From Lingula anatina (taxonomy: Eukaryota; Brachiopoda; Lingulata; Lingulida; Lingulidae), in the NCBI RefSeq assembly GCF_001039355.2, contig NW_019775762.1, positions 62,001 to 126,000 of the forward strand: a DNA stretch of 64,000 nucleotides, given 5' to 3'. Under the pieces are notes generated by a model, which had not been told where the DNA came from, did no database searches, and saw only the letters and a list, made by a program, of their open reading frames with translations. The translations under genes were made by a program, and so were the position numbers. Within the stretch, counting starts at the first letter, position 1. Each line of letters starts with the position of its first letter. Positions 24,566 to 35,480 of the stretch are shown here, piece after piece.

Positions 24566-25433
24566 TTAGGTAATCCCTAAGAAACTTGTTTTCAATTAAA
24601 GATATCTTAAATATTATTTGGATTACTCATGCTTGGACCTTATCCAAAACTCAGCTATCATGTGATAAATAGATGATCAAAATTATTATATGTTATGAAA
24701 TTAACCAATCACATTAAGTGCAAGTTTTTTTAACCACCAGTCAAATCAGCCAGAAAGTGGCAAGGTTGGGTTCTCACAGAATACACTTATATTACTCACA
24801 GTGAATCATCTTTATGACTTTATTAAATGTATGAAATAGTAAAGCTTTGCGTTGCGTTTTTACCGAGATACAGCCCAATGCATATTTAACCCTCACGCGG
24901 AGAGTCCGCTTAACTTTTCAGCTGTGTGAGTGATGCATTTTCCCTCAAATTTGCTCTACAAAATCCACATGATTTGTTCGGTACATTACTTCGACCTTTA
25001 CTATATTTGAAAGATTGATAAATAATCTTTATAACAACAGAAAATTTTATCATAATTTCGTTGCTATGGTTACAAACTATCGAGGTCATTTGGGGTCAAT
25101 TGATGCTTGTTTCAGATACCCACCCTACATATAGCCTAATATCTCCACTGGTAGAGCTTCTTATAAATTAAAATTGGTATTTCCTGAGAATATAGGCATG
25201 GGGCCTAATATGAATTAAAAAATCGGCTTGGACTTTTTCCTGAAAAGCATGCACCAGCGACGCAAATCTTCCTATTTTCAGGCTATTTCATCGTAAAACA
25301 TACCAGGCAAATGTCGCTTCCCGGAGTTTCGATTTTCATTAAAGACTGTTTAAATCAGTTCCAACGTGAATCAGTGCCTAAATTACTAAAATAAGCTCCG
25401 ATATCTTCAATGAATTTATTCCCGGATGAAATT

Positions 25434-25586
25434 ATATACCAAGTTGAAATGCTGGTTAACCTTGCATTCGAAACTAAGTTCGTGAAACCGGTAATGGCCG
25501 GTTCAAGTAGGAGGAAGGCGCACGCTGCAGATTTCCCGAATTTCAAGAAGCAAACAGCACATGCACTGTGCGTTGTTGTTCAGTAG
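25434..25586 (+). pseudogene. Coding-like relic inside the TTAA element
   Basis: Open frame ending at TAG 25584-25586 with protein-like composition (Lys/Arg/Ala/Phe mixture, e.g. VKPVMAGSSRRKAHAADF) and no long low-complexity run. No family recognised. It could be a leftover of the element's transposase or a captured host exon. Confidence 0.3.
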
Positions 25587-26272
25587 ACACTTACAAAGGC
25601 AAAAAAGTGGTGTGACATTCAGGAGACACGACAAAGATGTATGGGCCACCTCTCCATGCTTGCATTACGTCTACAATAAGAGGATACTAATGCTGAAAAT
25701 GGACCATGCCTGCGTCATGCATATCACGTATGTTGTAGATCAGTTTCATCATCTGAAGCAATGTGGAGTGCACTCGACTCTGTCATCTGGCCCAGGGTAT
25801 CGTTACATGCTGTGGTCTTTTGGGTAGCCACAAGAACATATTAACAGTCATTTCCTTGGACCTAACGGGAGCTTTCACGCACAGTTGACCCAGTTTTTAT
25901 CATAACAGTGGGAAAGTTATCTGTCCAAAGGTCTCAGGTAATACAAATGTTTACATATATTAAACTAACATAAAACTTTAATTATTAATTATTAATGTGC
26001 TCACCGAATTAATATTAGAGGATTGAGAAGAATATTATGATGTTTTTCTTGTTAAAATGTACTAGTTTATGAGTAGTAGTAAGATAAGGCATATAACTTC
26101 CTAGTTCCCAAGTTGGATATCATAACAGTTTTAATGCATGCTGAATTGTTAATTAAAATATATATGAATTAAGCTTTGTTTTTAAACGGTGTTCATGGTA
26201 AGTTTTGTCAGTTGAAGATTAAACCCATTTAATAAAATGGAGAATGAAATTTCCTTATTATTTCAGCTAGAA

Positions 26273-26575
26273 TATGCTTGAAGACTGGTCAGAGAAAGTC
26301 AAGAAATATGACAAAGAAAAAGTGGTTAATCCAGGTGCTGAAAAAAGGAAGTGTGAAGAGGATTGGCTCACTGCCAAAAGGAGTATATTGTTTTCACATT
26401 TATCTACTTGAAAAAGTATACTATCTACAGTTGGATCCAGGAGGACACCAATGACCTGATAGATAAAACATTTGTCAGTCATGGAGTAACAAGAAGAGTC
26501 CCTAGAAAGTGCAGCAATTTATTGGATCTTCATCAGAATTTGAGAGCTGATACATTTCGATTAACTTTTCGATAA
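26273..26575 (+). pseudogene. Coding-like relic inside the TTAA element
   Basis: A pyrimidine-rich TTATTTCAG acceptor-like site ends at 26267. Two adjacent open frames follow: one from ATG 26273 to a TGA near 26410 (MLEDWSEKVKKYDKEK...), and one ending at TAA 26573-26575 (...VPRKCSNLLDLHQNLRADTF). They look like one exon broken by a frameshift. Family unknown. Confidence 0.3.
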
Positions 26576-27152
26576 AGGAGTTTTTTGTCTTGTTTCATTT
26601 CATTGAAGGTTTTCATGAATGCAACCTTTAATTGAACATATGTTACTAAAACGCTGATAATGGATATCAATATTTTAATCTTTCAAGCAAAGATCAGTAT
26701 GACATATTTTGTAGCAATGCATTGCCCTGGTCTTGAGTACTGGTAGTGCAAAACAATCCAGGGTGCATGATGGCATGATATAAGTTCTTTTCACATCAGT
26801 TTTCATTTTTCTCTTAAAGGGCAAAAAATTAAGTGGATTATTTGAAGTTCTGTTGGTTTGATGTGTTTGTAAAATAAAAATCAAGTGTTTCTGTCTTTTT
26901 CTTTAGTTGAAAAAAATATCTAAAAAATTTCATGAGTCAAAACTTTGCATGTTTCTTATTCACTTAAGTAAACAAGAGCACTATTACGGGAATGCCAGTT
27001 AAAATGACTTCTACCTATAGATAACCTATAGAGATTATGGTTAGAAGTATTTTTTGTATGTAGTTTTGATCATACTTTCAAGTAATTCACTTATTTATAC
27101 ATACATATCCCATGAAAATGGTGATTATGTGTTGTATACTGAATAGTTGATT

Positions 27153-27244
27153 GATTGATTGATGCCCATTTGTGTTCACTGTTATTTCTTGAAGAAGTGA
27201 TTGATTGATGCCCATTTGTATTCACTATTATTTGTTGAAGAAGT
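27153..27244. repeat. 46-bp tandem duplication
   Basis: Two units starting GATTGATTGATGCCCATTTG at 27153 and 27199, with four differences, inside the TTAA element. Confidence 0.85.
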
Positions 27245-28425
27245 AATCTGTTTTTGATAATAAGTAGACTACCTGTACTACATGCAGTCTGAAGTTTCTG
27301 TGAACATGTTGAAGGACATTCACTTTCTCTATAAAATAATAACATATACAAAAGTGTGGGTTGTTTGTTGTTTTCTCTTCTCAATTAATAAAGATTTTAG
27401 ACTAATCTTATTTTTAATTAATTTTGTATGCCATAGCATTATAGAAAATGCACTGCTGGTTGAACAATGGTAATATTATAAGCACTTGAGCAAAGGATAG
27501 AAACTTGCCGGTTGAAAAGGCTTAACATCTTGACCGGTGCTACATAAATTTCAGTAACAAATGACCAAAATATAAGAATGGAGGTTTAAATTTTCAAAAG
27601 TAGGCTTTGATAGAGGGGCATTACCTTCTTTTGTAAAGTATACTGTTTAAATTTGCCGTGATTAGAGGAAGTGAGCAGGTATTACTGGCCAAGACAAGAG
27701 CAACACCAATCTAAATCCTTACATTTTCAGACATCAATATATCACCAACAAAATCAAAGTCCACGGATATCTCTTTTGTACTTTATCACCCTAATGTTCC
27801 CTTTTAAACACATATAGGTTTTACAGTCATAGGACCTTTACCAGTGGGTATATGACTCTTTGAAAATCGCCATGCTAAAATATGGTTTTGGGGGGTGGGG
27901 AGCAAAATGTGGGCACAGTGTGGACTAGGTGGGTGATGTTTTTTGTTTGAATGTCTTGGGAGAAAGAATATTGATTGACAAAAATATCATGTAGGATTAT
28001 TGTTAATATATAGCTAGATAAGGGGGAAATAAGCATATATATGAGTTGCATGGCTGCTGACTGAAAATCTGCTTCGAAAGCCGGAAAAATCGAAAATTGG
28101 GCATAAATCCCTTGAAAAACGGTTTTGGGGCCAAACGTTTGGCAGAAGTTAAAAGGGTCCCCAGGCAAGTATTTCAGCCCAATAAGGTCAAATTCTGTGA
28201 ACCCCCATCTTGTCGCACTTGTCTGGTGCTTAAAAAAACTGGCACTTAACTGTTACTGACTTTAACCTTTTCCATCTTTTTCTGACACTAAAAACATGTT
28301 CTACACTTGTTGACTCTTGGAGAAACTTAACTTACACTCAATAACTCTCTGTCCTTTTACTCTTTTAATTCCGCTTTAATTGTTATCTGTGATTAGTGAA
28401 AGTGTAAGTAATTTGCTTTACAACA

Positions 28426-31388
28426 TACACCCCTTCTTCAAAAGAATTCGTCCTCGAATTCTAAAACTTTACAACATACGCTCCTTTTTCATTTTTTCTA
28501 AAGCAAAGCAAATACTAAATAACACAAAATACATACATTTTCAAAAAGATTAAATGATAAGGTCACATATATGTCATCAATTTAAATGTTATACGCAAGT
28601 TCGTCAATTTCTGCAAAATGAAATAAAATAATAATGAAAGAAAATAATGATTATCTTCCTCAAATACTTCATTTCTACCACAAAGTTAGGCAAAAATATA
28701 ACTAAGAAAAGTAATTCTATATAATTAACTTATACATATAATTAGAAACACAGTCAACATGAAACAAAAAATATAACCTGAAGGAAGATACATCAAATTT
28801 ATTTCACATTGTCATGTACACTTTTTTATGTGTGGCCTAAGAGCTTAGATACTTTTTGTTTGTTTTCTCACGCGGATATCGAAATATATTGCTCTCTTAT
28901 TATGGATATGACACACTTTATTATACAGTTTTTTCTTTCGGTTGCCATTTAAGACATAGNTAAATGTTATACGCAAGTTCATCAATTTCTGCAAAATTAA
29001 ATAAAACAATAATAAAATTAATGATAACCTTCTTTAAACAGTCCATGTCTATCATAAAGTCAAGCAAAAATATAACTAAGAAAAGTAATTCTATATAAGT
29101 TACTTATACCTAAAATTAAAAACACATTCGACATGAAACAAACAATATTACCTGAAGGAAGATAATGTAATAACTTTTTAAGAAAATGCAATTCTTCGTG
29201 GATATAGTTCGTATTATCATTTACACTATTTAATGTGTGGCCCAAGAGCAAAGATACTTTTTATCAGTTTTCTCATGAGGATATCGAAATATTTTGCTCT
29301 CTTATTATGGCTCTGACACACCATATTATACAGTTTTCTCTTTCGGTTGTCATTTAAGACATAGTAGGAATGCACTACGTTAGACAATAGGGTTGATCAC
29401 TCCCTGTCCAATGAACAGCACTCACCACAACGTTGCGACCAGCGCATCACTCATGATGAAGTACATATTCATCTTCATATTTGTCCACATTGTAACTATC
29501 CTCTGTGATGACTATAAGAGAAAGGCTTTGTTCATGATACTTCAATCCACGGATTTTATAAAATCATACTGATAAATAATTAAATAGCAAAATGTGAAAA
29601 TCTTCCTTAATGGATATCATTAGTTTCATGCCACCATCATTACAATAAAAGTTAAATATAGTATCCATTTAACAATGATCATGGTTAACACACATTAAAA
29701 TGAATATCATTATATATCATAGTATATATAGATTAAAACAAATCATAATATTTGTCAAGACTTACAATTGTCATGTTAATTGCGTGCATCTCGTACACTC
29801 TCAATGTCTGAAATCATTGAAGTAACAATAAGAATGAATCATAAAGTCATTAATATGTTGTGATCGTACACACACTTCTTATACCAAAAGTTCACTCGCA
29901 AAGATTAATGCGTTATGTTAATTATAGACACGTGTAGCAAGTCAAGTCAAATTCAGATTGGATTAAAATTAATTTGCATTGTAATCAAATGTTTGAACTG
30001 AATATAGAAAAGTGTACAATCATGTTTAATGCGTAAACATGTACAATATTCGTTCTTGAATAATTTTCTGGGTTTAAAAACTGTGAAAAGTGACAATGGG
30101 ATTAATCGTTCCAAAATAACATTTTTGTTTATCATAATGTTTATACATGCCAAGCCATGCCAATGTTTTGACAGATGTAGTCTGTAGATACAAATACTTA
30201 AATGAACTTGTCGCAATTATTATAGTTATTACTTCACAATATGAATGAATCTGTGGTTCTAAGTTTCTTCAGCTTATTAATTTATTTTGTTGTGAAATTT
30301 TATAATCACTACAGTATAGTAAGCACCATATCGTTTACGTATACTTCTACTAGTAAAGCCACTACTAGTGCCAATTGCCTGACCTTGATAAACAGACCAA
30401 ATTTCATCACGAGCAATAAGCTCTGTATCCCGAATAAATATTTGAGGTGAATCATCTGTAGGAAATATTTCGTCTGCTAGAATAGCATCCGCCATACAAG
30501 TATTGGTTTGCTCTTAATTGTCTTTTGCTGTTTGAGCCATGTTTAGCAATCTCAAATGATAACATATCTTTGGCAAGAAAATGAGAAAAAATTGTGAATA
30601 TAACTGAAGAAGAGCTGATTCTGAATTTAAAGGTTCACTAAATAAACCATTGTGTTTCATGTTGAAAATATACATGGTGAATAGAAATTTGCAACAAACC
30701 AAATTTAATGGATATAGCTGTGCTGTCTTAGCGTTGTTTTGGCAACTTGCCACTTGGGTGGGAAATAAAAATACATCTAAGTTCAAATTGTAAAAGCTAG
30801 AAAAAATTTGAATGACACATTAATGACAACTACTTAAAGAGGTCGTTGTTCTAGGGCATTCCGGGGTAATGTCAATGACTGACTTGTCAAAACATCTCGT
30901 CTGTATTTTATCAGGTTACTATATGCCTTCCATTATGATGTGGCGTGAACCTTGTGATAATTTGTATTACATCGTTTGGATGTAACGTTTACTCATATGA
31001 ATAAGATCCATGTTCTTTGTTAAACAGTTCTTCAGAAACAAAATTGTCTACACTCAACACCACTGAGCGTGCTGATGCTGCCACAACATTACAGTGAGAA
31101 TTCATAGAATCATCATTTCAAAAGGTCAATGCTCTTGGTTTTTTTTTCAGTGCACACTACTTTAACTTAAGCCTCATTTGAGAAAATAAAGAGAGGAAAT
31201 GAAATAGATAAGATAGATAGGAAAATAGTGAATCGATTCACATTTAGGGTTCAGTTAAGCTGTATCACTCTTTTGTCCAAATTATACATTTGACCTTTGT
31301 GTACTCTTTTACAACGTGTAAGTGTAATATCTTTTTATTTACCAGTGTATCGATTATCGAACTCGTCCCGAAGAGATGTGTTTCCTTT
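28426..31388 (-). other. Non-coding tail of the Gypsy element (~3 kb)
   Basis: Lies between the chromodomain stop and the 3' LTR. No env-like or other recognisable protein. Short open frames at 30277-30495 and 30514-30786 (minus) are unassigned. It holds a tandem duplication of about 0.4 kb with an N at the junction (28583-29364). Chromodomain elements usually end soon after integrase, so the length is unusual. Confidence 0.6.
28583..29364. repeat. Tandem duplication (about 377 and 404 bp) with an N seam
   Basis: Copies 28583-28959 and 28961-29364 share order and most bases (e.g. GTTATACGCAAGTTC, GCTCTCTTATTATGG, CATTTAAGACATAG). The second copy has an insertion of about 30 bp. The single N at 28960 lies exactly at the junction, so this may be two allelic or alternative contig ends rather than a true duplication. 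Confidence 0.8.
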
Positions 31389-31895
31389 TTAATTTCTACG
31401 TTTTCTTCGTCTTCCTTGTAACGTCTTATTGATATGATAATCTCTTTTTAATGCATCTGAAATATTTTCTTCAGGTTCCCAGGAAGTGTTCTTATAACCC
31501 TTCCATTTTACTTTGTAATGTCTCTTTGCGTTTATATTCTTACAACATAACAATTTTTCTACTTCATAATATTCGTACGCGTCTTGCTTACTGTCCGATG
31601 CAAGTTCCGCTTTTTCTGTGTCATGAATGTCTCTATCTTGCGTTTCATTGGTCGTTTTATTCCCATTTGATTTGTTGTCGTGCTCATAATTACTTTCGTT
31701 CAACCTTTCGTATTTATTGTAATCTTTAGGGTCATAATACATTTTCAATCTATTTGCATGAACAGGCGATTTATGTTCCTTGTGTGTTTTACCATGTCTC
31801 AAATAATACGTGCACCCTGTTGATAATATCTTTGTAATGTAATATGGTCCTTTGTATTTGATGTACAATTTAGAACTTAATCCTCTAGGTGTCAT
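31389..31895 (-). pseudogene. pol: Gypsy integrase C-terminus with chromodomain
   Basis: 168 residues. The first 55 form the integrase C-terminal beta domain (LYIKYKGPYYITKIL). An acidic, polar linker follows, then a chromodomain at about 108-150: YEVEKLLCCKN, HYKVKWKGY, TSWEPEENI. The aromatic-cage positions appear kept (Tyr at the start, Trp and Tyr in KWKGY). The protein ends in a basic tail (GRRRKRRN). Chromodomains on integrases are known in chromoviruses, where they guide insertion to chromatin marks. Confidence 0.9.
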
Positions 31896-32006
31896 TGGAG
31901 TATATATCCAAACTCTATCACCTACTTTATAAATCGGTTGCTTTGACTTAAGGTCATACCTTTCTTTATACTGTTTCTGAGTTGCTTCCCTATTCTTTGT
32001 TGCAAT

Positions 32007-32468
32007 TTATTTTGCCGTTTTAAGGGTATCTTTCAATTCTTCAATGTACTGATGTAGATTTTTATCTTCATGAGGTTCTGGGATCAAATCACTATCTAAT
32101 GGTGTACGCATTTCTCGTCCAAATACTAAATAATAAGGAGAAAACTTTGTGGACTGAGTACAAGGAGTCGCACGTAATGCCATTATTACTCCTGGAAGTA
32201 TATCAGGCCAATTAGTTTGATCTTTCTCACAATATGCTCTCAAAGTTTGAGCAATTATTGAATTAGCTCTTTCACAGGCTGCGTTACTTTGTGGATGCCA
32301 TGCACTAGTATGATAGCGCTTGATATGGAATAATTTACACAACGATTGAATAATTTGAGACAAAAAATTCTTTCCGCGATCAGAAACGAGATATGATGGA
32401 CAACCATATCTTGTAAACACTTCTCTGTAAAGAGTCTTGGCTATTTCTTCGGCTTCCTGAGTTTTCAA
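32007..32468 (-). pseudogene. pol: Gypsy integrase catalytic core, second part
   Basis: 153 residues with the second catalytic Asp (LVSDRGKNFLS) and the catalytic Glu (SNAACERANSII), plus the HTSAWHPQSN block between them and FGREMRTPLD after. It ends at a stop before the C-terminal region at 31895. With the first Asp in the preceding frame, all three members of the DDE triad are visible but spread over two frames. Confidence 0.9.
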
Positions 32469-33757
32469 AGGTATTGCTTCAGCAAATTAGAAAAAGAACA
32501 CGTAACCAACAAAATGTACTTATATCCTTCTTTTGATTTTATTAAGGGACCTAATATATCCATGTGCATTCTTTCAAACACGCCTGCGATGGGTAAAGGA
32601 TTCAAAGGTGCTGGAGCATCTCTACGTAAATGCTTAACCTTTTGACACACTTCACATGATTTGACGTACTCCATGACGTCTTTGTAAAGTGACTTCCAAA
32701 AATACTTATTCCTAATGGAGGCAAAAGTTCTATCACAACCTTGATGACCACCGGCTGCTAGTGAATCATGATATGCATGTAACACATCACTTCTTAGTGT
32801 TACTGGAATTGCTAATTGTCTTATTATTCTCATCTTTTCTGGCATTCCGCGTGTACGAGGTTGATACAGATGATATTTTGTATCATCTATCATTACATAT
32901 TGTTCTGATTCTGCAATGATTTTACGCGCTTGTTTTAAGTCACTAGGTAACTCATTTTGTTCTAGGTAACGTATTATATCTTGAAACTCAGGGCATTCGC
33001 GCTGATCTTGTTTTAATTTCTCTTTGTCGTTTACATTTGTAATATCAACACTATTCATGTCATCATATTCACTAAAATCATGTTCAATTCGTTTATCTGT
33101 TTGTTTTGGTAAGAAAAGTTTAGCTTGGGTCCAATGTTTATCTTGACACATGTCAATATGACATTTTCTTAACTGACTGTTGTTAACAGTATCCAAAACA
33201 TTTACTGGTTCATATTCACGTCTCGGTAATGCGTCAGCTGTGTTTGTTTTTCCAGGTCTGTGAATTATTTCAAAATCTAGGCCTTGTAATTTTAATGACC
33301 ATCTGATTAGCCTGCCAGATGTATGTTTAACATTTTGTAACCATGAAAGTGCTTTGTTATCTGTATACACTTTAAAGTGGTTGTTGGACAAATATTGTTC
33401 AAATTGTTTTATCCCTTCAATTACTGCCAAACATTCTAGTTCATGAATTGTGTAGTTCTTTTCGGCGTTGTTTAAAGATCTCCCTCCATACGCAATAACC
33501 CTATCTTGATTGTTGTCATTCTTTTGCCCTAAAATATAACCTATAGCGGAAGTAGATGCGTCGGTTGTTAATGTAAACTCGCGCGACATATCTGGATAAG
33601 CCAGTATTGGTGGTGACAGTAACGCTTCTTTTAATGTTTGAAATGACGCTTCACATTCAGGACTCCATAGAAATTGTACGTCTTTCCGTAAAAGTTTATT
33701 TAAGGGATCTGCTATTTTACTGAAGCCTTTTATAAATTTTCTGTAGAAGTTACACAA
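32465..33757 (-). pseudogene. pol: Gypsy RNase H and integrase N-terminal region
   Basis: 430 residues. Connection block (FYRKFIKGFSKIADPLN), then RNase H with TTDAS (about 64-68), HELECLAV (about 106-113), YTDNKAL (about 131-137) and HRPGKTNTADALPR. The integrase zinc-binding HHCC domain follows (HAYHDSLAAGGHQGC ... CEVCQKVK), and then the first catalytic Asp of the core (MDILGPL). The frame fails just after CSFSNLL and resumes in another frame at 32468. The connection and RNase H blocks otherwise look well preserved. Confidence 0.92.
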
Positions 33758-34193
33758 CCCTAAAAAAACTTCTAACGTCTCTTACAGCTTTTGGCGTTGG
33801 AAATGATTTTATGGGTTCAAGATTTTTCTCATCGGGTCTTATTCCATTTTTACCTATTACATGACCTAAATATTTAGCTTTTGGTGTTGCAAACTTACAT
33901 TTTGATGGCTTAAGTCTGAGATTTGCAGATCTTAGTTTTTGGAATACTTGATTTAAATGTTTTAAATGATCTTCAAATGTTTTGCTCATGACCAAAATGT
34001 CATCAATGTATATCAGTATTGTTTTCCAATTCATGTCTCTAAAAATGTGACTCATTAAGGCCTGGAAGCTAACACCAGCGTTACGAAGGCCATACGCTAA
34101 ACGTAAGAATTGGAAGTGTCCGTGGTGTGTGATGAACGCAGTCTTGTGTTTAGTTTCAGGGTCAAGAGGTAATTGCCAGTATGCGCCTGCCAT
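33750..34193 (-). pseudogene. pol: Gypsy reverse transcriptase, palm with YIDD
   Basis: 147 residues. Blocks seen: AYWQLPLDPE, FQFLRLAYGLRNAGVSFQ, the catalytic ILIYIDDILV at residues about 60-69, and LRLKPSKCKFATPKAKYLGHVI. The frame breaks at RSFFRVV, where intact elements continue with the FYRKFI block; that block starts the next frame. Confidence 0.92.
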
Positions 34194-34195
34194 AT

Positions 34196-34939
34196 CTAAA
34201 CTAGAGAAATATCTAGACCTGATGTACCTATCGTTTCAAAAACATCTTCTAAACGTGGGAGTGGCCAGTGCATGGGTTTTGTGACTTTGTTCAACTTCCG
34301 GTAATCAATCGCGAATCTGTATTCTCCATTTTTCTTTTTTACAAGTACTACTGGACTACTGTACTCACTCATGCTTTCTTCGATTATACCGTGTTGTAAC
34401 ATTTCGTCTACTTGTTTGACAATTTCATCTTTCAGCTTCGGTGACGTACGATAAAACGTTTGTTTTACAGGGATATCATTTATTGTGTCAATTCTATGCT
34501 GATACATATTTGCTGAACCTAATTCTGAAAGATTGGTAGCAAAAACCTCACGATTACGTCCTAACAACATTTTTAATTGTTGTTTCTGATCTTCACTCAT
34601 GTCTGAATCGGCAAAGTTTATATTTAATTCATCTGCATTCCGCAATGCTTCTTGATCTGATAACCTATCACCTTTTTGTGCTGTATCTCCCTTTGACATT
34701 ACATTTAAAGCACTGACGCTTGCCAGACTCACTGAACTCGCAACAGCTAATATTGTTCTTTTGGGAATGAAAATACTTTCATCGCTAGGGTTCAATATTC
34801 TATAAGCAGATTTATTTTTATCAATAGAAACTAAACATTTTGCTCCAATAAGTTTTTCTTTGGCTCGAGCATTCGTACTGGTTCTAGTAAAGCTACTGAA
34901 ACAGAGGAAGAATGTGATATTTTCACTGGTATTAAGCAT
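34196..34939 (-). pseudogene. pol: Gypsy reverse transcriptase, N-terminal part
   Basis: Contains the linker after protease and the fingers of the RT: VKQTFYRTSPKLKDEI, EMLQHGIIEESMSEYSSPVVLVKKKNG, and FAIDYRKLNKVT. The frame closes just after the start of the first catalytic block (DISLV then stop). The next frame, at 34193, resumes at MAGAYWQLPL, so a small indel interrupts the catalytic palm. Confidence 0.9.
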
Positions 34940-35350
34940 TCACATCTTGGTGGAATCAATTCTGATTTAAAGTTACGCACTAAACCTAATACAGGTGGAC
35001 TATACAAAGGTAAGAGCAAATTATAATCAGGCAATGCCATGCTATCAGACGATAAATCAATTTTGACATTGTGTTTACTCAAGAAATCTGTGCCTAATAT
35101 CAAACCTCTTGGCAATTGACTAAATACGTGGACTTTATGTTTTATGATCACATCTCCAAAACAAAGAGGTAACTCTACTTTTCCTAGAACTTTAATCACA
35201 GATCCATCAACAACTGAAACTTCTTTTAATGACGGTTTTTCGTATTCATTTCGATCCTTTTTTCCTAATTTTGATAAAAGAGATTCTGATACACAAGATA
35301 TGACGGCACCCGTGTCAACCAAAGCATTGACATGTTGTTTGTCGATTTGA
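34831..35350 (-). pseudogene. Gypsy aspartic protease region
   Basis: Retroviral-type aspartic protease. The catalytic motif VDTGAVIS is near the start of the frame, with a flap-like stretch (VSVVDGSVIKVLG) and the late hydrophobic-Gly pattern LPRGLILGTDFLSKH. The frame probably extends upstream of the first listed codon, since the preceding ISIQIDKQHVNA is in phase. It overlaps the next pol frame by about 110 bp in a different phase, so a frameshift separates the two. Confidence 0.85.
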
Positions 35351-35480
35351 ATTGATATTAGATTATTAGCTTGGTAATCGGAAATAATAGAAATTGGGAC
35401 TTTTCTATCTTCAATCTTGTTATAAAACCTTTTTCTTTTTCTTAGTCATTTGTTTACACGTGCAGAATAACAGACTTTTG

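Larger units (their letters stand above)
24718..28245. mobile_element. 3.5-kb DNA element with TTAA target duplication
   Basis: Inserted in the Gypsy 3' LTR and flanked by TTAA at 24714-24717 and 28246-28249. The intact LTR has a single TTAA at this point. The ends are inverted repeats of 27 bp with three mismatches, beginning GTGCAAGTTTTTTTAA on the left and GTGCCAGTTTTTTTAA inverted on the right; weaker inverted similarity continues inward for about 35 bp. TTAA duplication is known for piggyBac, Kolobok and Sola3 elements, but the GTGC terminus does not match the CCC-type piggyBac start. No recognisable transposase remains; coding-like relics lie at 25434-25586 and 26273-26575. Confidence 0.8.
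24096..28425 (-). repeat. 3' LTR of the Gypsy element, split by two insertions
   Basis: LTR pieces at 24096-24301, 24571-24717 and 28250-28425 are collinear with 36598-37127. The breaks hold a 264-bp MITE with duplicated TTAGG and a 3528-bp element with duplicated TTAA. The intact 5' LTR gives the empty-site sequence for both insertions. Confidence 0.9.

Noticed and set aside
24110-24580. 156-residue plus-strand frame ending in a Pro/Ala-rich tail
   Set aside because: It runs through the Gypsy LTR into the MITE at 24302-24565; the tail is translated from G/C runs.
28426-31388. env gene in the Gypsy tail
   Set aside because: No signal peptide, Cys pattern or transmembrane stretch of an envelope protein is seen in any frame.
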